Made by a program: the position numbers and the translations under genes
Origin: Verrucomicrobiota bacterium
Lineage (GTDB): Bacteria; Verrucomicrobiota; Verrucomicrobiia; Opitutales; Opitutaceae
DNA: 36,827 nucleotides
Assembly: GCA_030601755.1 (NCBI GenBank)
Contig: JAUWBF010000031.1
Location: 1 to 36,827, forward strand
Reading direction: 5' to 3'
The notes under the pieces: model-generated
Told to the model about the DNA's origin: nothing
Database searches by the model: none
The model's input: the letters and a program-made list of their open reading frames with translations, nothing else
Part shown: piece by piece, positions 1-11,600 of the stretch
How the letters are laid out: each line of letters starts with the position of its first letter
How positions within the stretch are numbered: the first letter of the stretch is position 1

Positions 1-144
1 GTGCAGGACGAGGCCAGCTCCGTCGTCTGGGGCATGCCCGGCGCCGTCGCCCGCGCCGGCCTCGCCCACGCCGTCCTGCCCCTCGCCGACCTCGCCGGCG
101 AGATCACCCGCCGCCTCGTTTTCAACCTGTCCCTTTCCGCATGA
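1..144 (+). CDS. cheB: CheB methylesterase, C-terminal end (partial)
   Basis: The window opens inside this gene. The 47 visible codons contain a stretch reading [18 protein letters not shown] and then [10 protein letters not shown], which matches the end of the catalytic domain of chemotaxis protein-glutamate methylesterase/deamidase. CheB removes methyl groups from chemoreceptors and opposes CheR. The stop overlaps the start of the next gene (ATGA at 141-144), so the two were probably translationally coupled as a cheB-cheR pair. The receiver domain and active-site residues lie outside the window, so activity cannot be judged. Confidence 0.85.
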   Translation: MQDEASSVVWGMPGAVARAGLAHAVLPLADLAGEITRRLVFNLSLSA

Positions 145-976
145 TCGCCGACGTCCAGGCCGTTCCGCTCAGCGTCCCCAACTTCGACTTCGTGCGCGAA
201 TTCGTGGCCCGCGAGGCCGCCATCGTCATCGACAAGGGCAAGGAATACCTCGTCGAGACCCGCCTCGCCAACCTCGCCGCCCGCAACGACTGCGCCAGCG
301 TCAACGCCCTCGTCGACCTCATCCGCGCCTCGCGCGACGGCGCCGCCGCCCTGCGCAGCTCCGTGGTCGACGCCCTCACCACCAACGAGACCCTCTTCTT
401 TCGCGACCTCAATCCGTTCGACGCCCTGCGCGAACACGTCATCCCCGAGTTCCAGGCCAAGTGTCCCGGGCAACAGTTCACGATCTGGTCCGCCGCCGCC
501 TCCACCGGACAGGAGGCCTACTCCATCGCCATGTTGCTGGCCGACCATTTCCCCGCGCAGTCCGCGCGCATCTTCGGCACCGACCTCTCGCCCAGCGTCA
601 TCGAACGCGCCAAGGCCGGCCTCTACCAACAGGTCGAGGTCAACCGCGGCCTGCCCGCCAAGCTCCTCTTCAAACACTTTAAGCAGACCCCCGAGGGCTG
701 GCGCATCGACGACGCCCTGCGCCGCCGCGTGCAGTTCAGCGTGCTCAACCTGCTGCACTCTTGGGCGCACCTGCCGCCTGCCACGTCGTCATGCTGCGAA
801 ACGTGATGATCTACTTCGACATCCCCACCCGCCAAAAAATCCTGCACCAAGTGAAGTCCGTGCTCCTGCCCGGCGGCTACCTCGTGCTCGGCGGCGCGGA
901 GACTCCCGTGCTCGTCGACAAGAGCTACGTGCCCGTGCAGGTCGGCAAGGCCACCTTCTACCGCGTCGGCGCGTGA
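141..976 (+). pseudogene. cheR: CheR chemoreceptor methyltransferase, frameshifted
   Basis: CheR transfers methyl groups from S-adenosylmethionine to glutamates of chemoreceptors. The first frame (141 to about 778) has the expected order: an N-terminal helical domain, TNETLFFRD, the SAM-binding stretch SAAASTGQEAYSIAML and the acidic motif IFGTDLS. After LLHSWAHLPP the match moves to the frame two bases along (equivalent to -1) and continues as CHVVMLRNVMIYFD through VGKATFYRVGA, ending at 976. One base appears to be missing within about 774-779, in a run of C and G. Joined, the product would be about 278 residues, normal for CheR. As written, the first frame stops at 806 and lacks the end of the methyltransferase fold. 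Either this is a real inactivating deletion or a sequencing error in a GC run; the intact remainder favours a recent event or an error. Confidence 0.85.
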
Positions 977-989
977 CCGCAGGTCCCAA

Positions 990-1047
990 GTAGCGCAGGC
1001 TTCCAGCCTGCATCCGGCTTCGACGGCAGGCTGGAAGCCTGCGCTAC
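990..1047. repeat. Palindromic repeat family A, copy 1
   Basis: A 58-bp inverted repeat with arms GTAGCGCAGGCTTCCAGCCT and its reverse complement around a short spacer. A second 58-bp copy with near-identical arms lies at 35536-35593 inside the IS66 remnant. Each arm also contains an internal small palindrome, so the transcript could form a long hairpin. This copy lies between the convergent cheR and flavoprotein genes, a typical site for REP-like elements. Confidence 0.85.
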
Positions 1048-1059
1048 ACACCACACAAA

Positions 1060-1092
1060 AAAGCCGCCCCCTCTCTCAAAAGGGGCGGCTTT
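1060..1092 (-). terminator. Rho-independent terminator for the PFOR operon
   Basis: An 11-bp stem AAAGCCGCCCC / GGGGCGGCTTT encloses an 11-base loop. On the minus strand the stem is followed by a run of T, just after the stop of the flavoprotein gene at 1105. On the plus strand the T tract is short, so termination of cheR transcripts may be weaker. Confidence 0.75.
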
Positions 1093-1104
1093 CGCAGTGT
1101 GTGA

Positions 1105-2103
1105 TCATTCTCTCCACAACTGGAGCGTGCGGAGATAGTTTCCTCTTTCGTAGGCGTCGGGATCGGGGCAGCGGGCCATGCACAGCGCGCCCTTCATCTC
1201 GGAAATGGACTCATACTCGTGCTCCTCCATCCAGTTGCGGAGCTCGCCCAGCCAGTCGCCGAGGCGCTGCGGACCGCGTCGCAACAAAGCGGATACGGAC
1301 TGCACCGCGTCGGCGCCGGCGAGGATGAGCTTCACCACGTCGGCCGGCGCGTGCACCCCGCCGCTGCCGGCGAGGCTGACACCCGTCTGGTCGCGCAGCA
1401 GGCCGATCCAGCGCAGGCGCACGCGCAGGTCCTCGGGCGTGGACAGCTCGAGCTTCGGACGCACCTCCAGCAGGTCGACGTCGATCTCCGGCTGGAAGAG
1501 TCGGTTGAACATCACCACGCCCTCGACGCCGGCGTCCTCGAGACGTTTCACGAGGTGCCCGACCGAGGTGTGGAACGGCGAGAGCTTGACCGCGATCGGG
1601 ATCGACACGCGCTCGCGCACGGCGCGCACGATGTCGAGCAGGCCTTCCTCCAGCGCCTCGCCGGACTCGTCCGGGTCGGTGGCGAGGAAGTAGGCGTTGA
1701 GCTCGAGCGCGTCGGCGCCGGCCTGCTCGATGAGCGCCGCGTGGCCGACCCAGCCGCCGTAGCGGGTGCCGTTGAGCGAGGCGATGACCGGCACGGTGCA
1801 GACTTCCTTCAGGCGCGCGACGCGGGCGAGGTATTCGTCCGGCCCGAGCGTATAGCCGTCGGCCTTGGGGAAGAACGACTCGGCCTCGGCGAAGGAGTTT
1901 TCCCAGCGAAGCGCGTGGCGGTTCCAGGCCGCGCCGTCCTTCTCGATCTGCTCGGCGAAGAGCGAGTGCATGACGACCGCCGACGCGCCCGCGTCCTCCA
2001 GGCGTTTCACCTGGTCGAGGTTGTCGCACAGCGGCGAGGCGCCGGGCATCAGCGGGTTCTTGAGCTTCAGCCCGAGGTAGCGGGTGGAGAGGTCGATGGA
2101 CAT
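1105..2103 (-). CDS. Dihydroorotate dehydrogenase-like flavoprotein
   Basis: A 332-residue TIM-barrel flavoprotein of the dihydroorotate dehydrogenase superfamily. It begins MSIDLSTRYLGLKLKNPLMP, typical of PyrD/PreA-like proteins that bind FMN. It has IPIAVKLSPF in the middle and the phosphate-binding stretch LAGSGGVHAPADVVK with AGADAVQSVSALL near the end. It starts five bases after the stop of the pyruvate:ferredoxin oxidoreductase gene, so the two form one operon. This flavoprotein type is often found beside that oxidoreductase in bacteria, although its substrate is not established. It is more likely an electron-transfer partner or an unknown oxidoreductase than the pyrimidine-pathway enzyme, because there are no pyr genes nearby. 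Confidence is high for the family and low for the reaction. Confidence 0.9.
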   Translation of the reverse strand: MSIDLSTRYLGLKLKNPLMPGASPLCDNLDQVKRLEDAGASAVVMHSLFAEQIEKDGAAWNRHALRWENSFAEAESFFPKADGYTLGPDEYLARVARLKEVCTVPVIASLNGTRYGGWVGHAALIEQAGADALELNAYFLATDPDESGEALEEGLLDIVRAVRERVSIPIAVKLSPFHTSVGHLVKRLEDAGVEGVVMFNRLFQPEIDVDLLEVRPKLELSTPEDLRVRLRWIGLLRDQTGVSLAGSGGVHAPADVVKLILAGADAVQSVSALLRRGPQRLGDWLGELRNWMEEHEYESISEMKGALCMARCPDPDAYERGNYLRTLQLWRE

Positions 2104-2108
2104 GGCGG

Positions 2109-5705
<3,597 letters not shown>

Positions 5706-5887
5706 GTTGCCAGCATACTCCTGTCGCGGGCGATGTGCGTCGCAGGGGTTGCCGGCCTCTGCGCATATTTTGCGCGGCGCCGCGAACCGATGCGCGGGTC
5801 GTGAGGCCGAGGGACGACGGGCCGGGCGGAGGAGGTGGTTACCGGTTGCCTGTCAGCTCCTGAAACGTAGGCTCGCCGCACCTTACC
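5706..5887. promoter_or_regulatory. Divergent intergenic region with a 12-bp palindrome
   Basis: These 182 bases separate the minus-strand PFOR operon from the plus-strand lipoprotein and must hold promoters for both. A perfect palindrome CGCGGCGCCGCG lies at 5773-5784, close to an AT-rich patch (GCATATTTTG). It could be an operator but may be chance in GC-rich DNA. No convincing -35/-10 pair was identified. Confidence 0.35.
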
Positions 5888-6424
5888 ATGAAGTCCCCCG
5901 CCCTCTTTTTGCTTTTGGCGCTGGCCGGTCTGCTCGGCGGCTGCGCCTCGTCCGCCACGACTTCCGCCACCGACGCCGCGTCCACGGCCGCGCGCGTCGA
6001 AAGCGGTGGCGGCGGCGGTGGCGGCGGCGATATCGCTTCGGGCGGGACGGTGACGGCTGCGACGACGGCGACGTTGGAGGGAACCGCGTGGGCGTTGGTG
6101 CGCCTGCGGGGCGAGGCGTTGGTGCTGCCGCCAGGGACGCGCCGGCCGTTTCTGTCGTTCACCGCGGACGGTCGCGTGTATGGCTTCGGCGGCGTCAACC
6201 GCCTGAGCGGACAGCCGCGGATCGCGGGCCAATCCATCACGTTTGGCAACGTCGTCTCGACCCGCATGGCCGGCCTCCCCGCCGCCATGACCCTGGAGCT
6301 GCGTTTCATCGAAACCCTGCGCGTCACCACCGGCTGGCGCATCGTCGAGGACAACCTGGAACTGCTCTCCGAGGACCGCGTCGTCGCGATCTTTCACGCC
6401 ATCCCCGACGACGAGACGGAATAA
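5888..6424 (+). CDS. META-domain (HslJ-like) lipoprotein
   Basis: A 178-residue exported lipoprotein. The signal peptide ends in the lipobox LGGC with the modified cysteine at residue 19. A low-complexity linker with a run of eight glycines (about residues 40-47) follows. The rest resembles a META/HslJ domain: LEGTAWALVRLRGEAL opens it, and LSFTADGRVYGFGGVNRLSG is the typical central strand-turn segment. The domain is found in heat-shock protein HslJ and many surface proteins of unclear function. It is transcribed away from PFOR and lies 51 bases before the metal-resistance genes, so it may belong to their transcript. The specific role is unknown. Confidence 0.8.
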   Translation: MKSPALFLLLALAGLLGGCASSATTSATDAASTAARVESGGGGGGGGDIASGGTVTAATTATLEGTAWALVRLRGEALVLPPGTRRPFLSFTADGRVYGFGGVNRLSGQPRIAGQSITFGNVVSTRMAGLPAAMTLELRFIETLRVTTGWRIVEDNLELLSEDRVVAIFHAIPDDETE

Positions 6425-6475
6425 ATCGCATTCCCCGCAAGGGTTCGCCGAAAGCGCCGCGTAATACCCGGCGCA

Positions 6476-6790
6476 ATGAACACCAAATTCCTCTCCGCGC
6501 TTCTCCTCGCGCTGCTTCCCGTCGCGGCCACGGCCTCCGCCTCGGACGAGCAAACGGCCAACTCCGCCGTGCCCGCCACCTGCCCCGTGTCCGGTGAAAA
6601 AATCGGCAGCATGGGCGACGGTTATGTCCACACCCACAAAATCGATGGCCAGCCCGACCGCACCGTGACGCTCTGCTGCAAGATGTGCGTCGGCAAATTC
6701 AACCGCGACCCGGAGCGCTACCTCGCCAAGGACGCCAAGCCCGCCGACAACGCGGCCAAGGCCGACGAACACGCCGGTCACAACCACTGA
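6476..6790 (+). CDS. Small exported cysteine/histidine-rich metal-binding protein
   Basis: A 104-residue protein with a signal peptide (MNTKFLSALLLALLPVAATASA) and a compact domain with CPVSGEKIG, YVHTHKIDG and LCCKMCVGKFNRDPERYL, ending in AGHNH. The cysteine spacing and the YHS/TRASH-like pattern suggest periplasmic binding of a soft metal. It lies 76 bases ahead of the CusB-like adaptor and in the same direction, so it probably captures Cu(I) or Ag(I) for the pump, as CusF does by a different fold. Family and function are inferred from motifs and neighbours. Confidence 0.75.
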   Translation: MNTKFLSALLLALLPVAATASASDEQTANSAVPATCPVSGEKIGSMGDGYVHTHKIDGQPDRTVTLCCKMCVGKFNRDPERYLAKDAKPADNAAKADEHAGHNH

Positions 6791-6866
6791 GTCGCTTCGC
6801 CCGACGGCGCACCGGACCTCCCCCGCCGGCCTCCGCGCGCCGCCGCCCACCTTCCCGGCCATCACC

Positions 6867-8510
6867 ATGCGCACGCTTCCCCTCGTCCTCGTCACCACCA
6901 CCCTCGCCGCCGCCGGCGGCTGGTTCGTCGCCCGCAACCTGCCCGCGCACGACCACGCGAACTCCACCGCAACCGGCGAGCGCAGGATCAAGCTCTACCA
7001 GTCGCCGATGCATCCGTGGATCACCTCGGACAAACCGGGCAAGTGCACCATCTGCGGCATGGCCCTCGCCCCCGTCTACGAGGGAGAGGCCGGTTTCGGC
7101 TCCGGCGGCGATCTGGTCACTCTGCCCGAGGCCAGCGCCACCGTGATCGGCGTCGCCACCGCCGAGGCCCGCGTCGCCCCGCTCACCCGCACCCTTCGCG
7201 TCACCGGCATCCTCGACGACGACGAGACCCGCCACCGCGTGCTCTCCGCACAAACCCCCGGGCGCATCGAAAAACTCCACGTCGACCAAGTCGGGGCCAC
7301 CGTCAAGGCCGGCCAACCCCTCGCCACGCTCTACTCGCCCGAGGTCTACGCCGCCCAGCGCCTCTACATCGAGCGCCACGTCGCCGGCCCCGATGCCGTC
7401 ACCGCCGCCGAGCTCTCCGTCGCCTTCGAAAACCTGCTCGCGCTCGGTCTCGTCGAGGCCGACATCCGCCGCATCGAAAAGACCCGCCAGCCCGAGTCCA
7501 CCGTCGAGATCCGCGCGCCCTTCGATGGCGTCGTCATCTCGCGCAACGCCTACGTCGGCGCCTACGTCCAGGACACCGACGCCCTCTTCGAAATCGGCGA
7601 CTTCTCGCACCTCTGGTTCATCTTCGACGCCTACGAGGCCGACCTGCCCTTTCTCCACGTGGGCCAGACCGTCGACGTTTCCATCCCGTCTCTTCCCGGT
7701 GAAACGCTCTCCGCGCCCATCGCCTTCATCGATCCCAGCATCGACCCCATGACCCGCACCGCCCGGGTGCGCGTCGTCCTCGACAACCCCGACGGGGAAC
7801 TCCTCCACCGCCAGACCGCCTCGGCCATCGTCCGTATCGACACCGCCGATACGCTTGTTGCGCCGCGCTCCGCGCTCGTCCTTACCCGCGAACACCCGCT
7901 CGTCTACGTCGACAAGACCGGCCACGCCTACGAACCCCGCCCCGTCGTCACCGGCCGCGTCGGCGACGCCGACGTCGAGATCCTCTCCGGCCTCAAGCCC
8001 GGCGAGCGCGTCGTCACCCAGGGAGCCCTCCTCATCGACGCCCAGTCCCAAGTCTCCGGCCTCCCCCTCCCTCCCCCGCCCTCCGCACAAAGTAACCATA
8101 ATGGTTACTTTGCCTCCGAGCCGGCGGCCACCGCGCCCGTCGCCCTCCCCCGCGAACTGCTCCTCGCCGCGGCCGACGCCGCCGGCGCGCTCGCGTCCGA
8201 CGACCTCGCCGCCTACGCGAAACTCCTCCCCGCGCTGACCGCCGACAACCAGCCCGCGTCGCTCGCGCCACTCGCCGCCAAGCTCGTCGCCGGCCCCGAC
8301 CTCACCGCCGCCCGCGCCGCCTTCGAGCCGTGGTCCACCGCCCTCGCCGACCTCACGCTCGCCCTGCCCGCCGCCGAGCGCGGCGTCACAGTGTTCCAAT
8401 GCCCGATGACCCCGGTCCTCGGCACCGGCCGCTGGATCGCCCGTGATGACAAGCTGCGCAATCCCTTCTACGGATCGGACATGCTCGAGTGCGGAGAAGA
8501 ACTCAAATGA
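6867..8510 (+). CDS. cusB: CusB-type periplasmic adaptor of a heavy-metal RND pump
   Basis: This 547-residue membrane-fusion protein links the inner-membrane pump to an outer-membrane channel. An N-terminal membrane anchor is followed by a heavy-metal-binding domain (about residues 42-70) reading YQSPMHPWITSDKPGKCTIC with GMAL after it, the Cu/Ag-type His-Met-Cys pattern. The barrel-sandwich and lipoyl halves appear around RIEKLHVDQVGATVKAGQPL and IRAPFDGVVISRNAYVGAYV. The C-terminal part from about residue 425 resembles DUF3347, with FQCPMT, RNPFYGSDMLECGEELK and several methionines and cysteines likely to bind metal. A palindromic repeat encodes residues 408-415 in the linker between these parts. 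The stop overlaps an ATG (ATGA, 8507-8510), discussed with the junction repeat. Confidence 0.92.
   Translation: MRTLPLVLVTTTLAAAGGWFVARNLPAHDHANSTATGERRIKLYQSPMHPWITSDKPGKCTICGMALAPVYEGEAGFGSGGDLVTLPEASATVIGVATAEARVAPLTRTLRVTGILDDDETRHRVLSAQTPGRIEKLHVDQVGATVKAGQPLATLYSPEVYAAQRLYIERHVAGPDAVTAAELSVAFENLLALGLVEADIRRIEKTRQPESTVEIRAPFDGVVISRNAYVGAYVQDTDALFEIGDFSHLWFIFDAYEADLPFLHVGQTVDVSIPSLPGETLSAPIAFIDPSIDPMTRTARVRVVLDNPDGELLHRQTASAIVRIDTADTLVAPRSALVLTREHPLVYVDKTGHAYEPRPVVTGRVGDADVEILSGLKPGERVVTQGALLIDAQSQVSGLPLPPPPSAQSNHNGYFASEPAATAPVALPRELLLAAADAAGALASDDLAAYAKLLPALTADNQPASLAPLAAKLVAGPDLTAARAAFEPWSTALADLTLALPAAERGVTVFQCPMTPVLGTGRWIARDDKLRNPFYGSDMLECGEELK
8088..8112. repeat. Palindromic repeat family B, copy 1, inside cusB
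   Basis: A perfect 25-bp palindrome with arms CAAAGTAACCAT and ATGGTTACTTTG around one base. It is AT-rich against a strongly GC-rich gene. It reads in frame as QSNHNGYF and lies in a proline/alanine-rich linker. A second copy with ten identical bases per arm lies in cusA at 11194-11216 in a different reading frame. Confidence 0.85.
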
Positions 8511-8620
8511 TCGCCCGCATCATAGGTGGAACGCGTTGTCCCCAACGCGTTCGTAAAGCGCCCGCCAGCCCCACGGCGTCCTCCTCGACCAACAACCTCA
8601 GCCATCCGCACCGCCCATGA
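8507..8620 (+). CDS. Possible 37-codon mini-ORF bridging cusB and cusA
   Basis: The open frame starts at the ATG overlapping the cusB stop (ATGA, 8507-8510) and ends at the TGA overlapping the cusA start (ATGA, 8617-8620). It begins MIARII, the same as CusA, then encodes repeat-derived sequence ending HPHRP. The likely origin is that cusA once started at 8507, and the intervening segment arrived with duplication of 17 bases around that start. The peptide probably has no function of its own, but its translation would carry ribosomes from cusB to cusA. There is no independent evidence that it is translated. Confidence 0.35.
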   Translation: MIARIIGGTRCPQRVRKAPASPTASSSTNNLSHPHRP

Positions 8621-8633
8621 TCGCCCGCATCAT
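8507..8633. repeat. 17-bp direct repeat flanking a palindromic insertion (family D)
   Basis: ATGATCGCCCGCATCAT occurs exactly at 8507-8523 and again at 8617-8633, covering the old and present cusA starts. The 93 bases between contain a perfect hairpin at 8529-8552 with arms GAACGCGTTG and CAACGCGTTC and a four-base loop. The arrangement resembles a small insertion with a long target-site duplication, or a template-slip duplication that captured a repeat. Confidence 0.8.
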
Positions 8634-11600
8634 CCACTGGTCGCTGCACAACCGCTTCCTCGTCACGGCCGCCTTCCTCGCGCTGTGCGCCTGGGGCATC
8701 GTGGCGCTGCGCACCGTGCCGATCGACGCCATTCCCGACCTCTCGGAAAACCAGGTCATCGTCTACACCGACTGGTCCGGCCGCTCGCCGCAAGAGGTCG
8801 AGGATCAGGTCACCTACCCGCTCACCACCTCGCTGCAGGGCCTCGCCGGCGTGAAGACCGTGCGCGCCACCTCCATGTTCGGGTTCTCGTTTGTCACCGT
8901 CATCTTCCGCGACGACGTCGACAACTACTTCGCCCGCACCCGCGTGCTTGAGCGCCTCAACTCCCTCGGCGAACTCCTCCCCACCGGCGTCACGCCGCAG
9001 CTCGGCCCCGACGCCACCGGCCTAGGCTGGGTCTATCAATACTACCTCGACAACACCTCCGGCACCCACGACCTCGGCTCCCTGCGCAACATCCAGGACA
9101 CCTACCTGCGCTACCAACTCGCCGCCGTTCCCGGCGTGGCCGAGGTCGCCTCCGTCGGCGGCTTCGTGCGCCAATACCAGATCGAGGTCTCCTCGCTCAA
9201 ACTCCGCCAATACGACGCCACCCTTGCCGAGGTCATGGACGCCGTCGCCGCCTCCAACCGCAACGTCGGCGGCAAGACCCTCGAGGAAAACGGCGCCGAA
9301 TACGTGGTGCGCGGCATCGGTCTGGTCGAGTCCGCGGCCGACCTCGAAAACATCGTCATCCAACCCCGCGACGGCACCCCGCTTTACCTGCGCGACATCG
9401 CCCAGGTGCAGATCGGCGGCGACTTCCGCCGCGGCGCGCTCGACGTCAACGGCCGCGAGGTCGTCGGCGGCATCGTCGTCATGCGCTACGGCGAAAACGC
9501 GTATCAGGTTATTCAGGACATCAAGGCCAAGCTCGCCGCCATCTCCGGCGGCCTGCCTGCCGGCATCGAGGTAAAATCCTTCTACGACCGCAGCGACCTG
9601 ATCGAGCGCGCCATCAACACCCTCAAGCACGCCCTCACCGAGGAGATCATCCTCGTGACGCTCGCGCACATCCTGTTCCTGTTTCACTTCCGCTCGATCC
9701 TGATCGTCACGCTGCCCCTGCCCGCGTCGATCCTCGTGTCGTTCATCCTCATGAAGCAGTTCGGCATCCCGTCGAACATCATGTCGCTCACCGGCATCGC
9801 CATCTCCATCGGCGTGCTGGTCGACGCCGGCATCGTCATGACCGAAAACGTCATCCGCCACTGCGAGCTCGCCGAGGAGCGCCTGCGCCGCCGCCTCACC
9901 GCGTCCGAGGTGTTTCAGGAAACCCTCGCCGCCGCCCAACAAGTCGGTCGCCCGATGGTGTTCTCGATGCTCATCATCATCCTCGCCTTCGTCCCCGTGT
10001 TAATGCTCGGCGGCCAGGAGGGCAAACTCTTCCACCCGCTCGCCTACACCAAGTCCTTCGCCCTGCTCGGCGCCGTCATCCTCGCCATCACCGCAGTGCC
10101 CGTCTTCTGCACTTGGCTCGTGCGCGGCCCCTTCAAACCCGAGAGCGAGAACCGCCTCATGCAGGTCCTGCTCCGCGTCTACGATCCCGTGCTCGACTGG
10201 GCCCTGCGTTGCCGCAAGACCGTGCTCTCCCTCGCCGTCGTCCTGCTCGCCGCGGCCTGCGTGCTCGCCTTCGGCTTGCCCTCTGCGATCAACCGCCACC
10301 TGCCCGACGGTATTCAAAAACACACGACAGGCTTCGGCTCCGAGTTCATGCCCACGCTCGAGGAAGGCTCGCTGCTCTTCATGCCCGTGCTCCTGCCATC
10401 GACCTCGCTCACCGAGGTGAAGCGTATCATGGCCTGGCAGGACAAGGTCATCAGCGAATATCCCGAGGTCGTCTCCAGCGCCGGCAAGCTCGGTCGCGCC
10501 GAGACCGCCACCGACCCCGCGCCCGTCGAGATGATCGAGACCACCATCATGCTCAAACCGCCCTCCGAGTGGCGCCCCGGCGTGACCAAGGACCAGATCA
10601 TCGCCGACCTCTCCGAGCGCCTCACTCAGGTGCCGGGCTACGTGCCCGGTTTCCTCCAGCCGATCGAGAACCGCATCCTCATGACCAGCACCGGCATCCG
10701 CGCGCAGGTCGGCGTAAAAATCTTCGGCGACGACCTCGACGCCCTGCAACGCAAGGCCTTCGAGGTCGAGAAAGTGATCGCGTCCATCCAAGGCGCCACC
10801 GGCGTCGCGCCCTCCCGCGTGCAGGCCAAGCCCTACCTTGAAATCGTGCCCGACCGCGCCGCCCTCGGCCGCTACGGACTGCGCGTCGACGACGTCCTCC
10901 GCTACGTCGAGACCGGCATCGGCGGCACCACCGTCACGACCACGATCAAAGGCCGCGAACGCTGGCCCATTCAGGTGCGACTCGACCGTGCCGACCGCGA
11001 CGACATCGAAAAACTCGGCGAACTCATCGTGCCCACACCCTCCGGCGCCAACGTGCGCCTCTCGCAACTCGCGCGGATCAGCCGCGTGATCGGCCCCAGC
11101 GAAATCTCCTCAGAAAACGGCCGCCTGCGCGTCTTCGTGCAGGCCAACGTGCAGGACCGCGACCTCGGCGGCTTCGTCAACGAGATCCGCGAGAAAGTAA
11201 CCACTATGGTTACTTTGGAGCCCGGCATGACCATCGACTACTCGGGCCAATACGAGAACCAGCTGCGCGCCAAACGCACGTTGAGCTACGTGTTCCCCGC
11301 CGTGCTCGGCATCATCTTCATCCTGCTCGTGATGACCTTCCGCAGCGCCGCCGAGGCCGCGCACGTCATCCTCGCCGTGCCCTTCGCGCTGACCGGCGGC
11401 GTGGTGTTGCAGGCCATCCTCGGCTTCAACTTCAGCGTGGCGGTGTGGGTCGGCTACATCGCCCTCTTCGGCACCGCGATCCAGACCGGCGTCGTGATGG
11501 TCGTTTATCTTGAGGAAGCCGTGCAAAGCGCCATCGCCGCAAAGGGTGGTTCCGCGCTCAACCGCGCCGAGTTGATCGACGCGATCAAGGCCGGCGCGCG

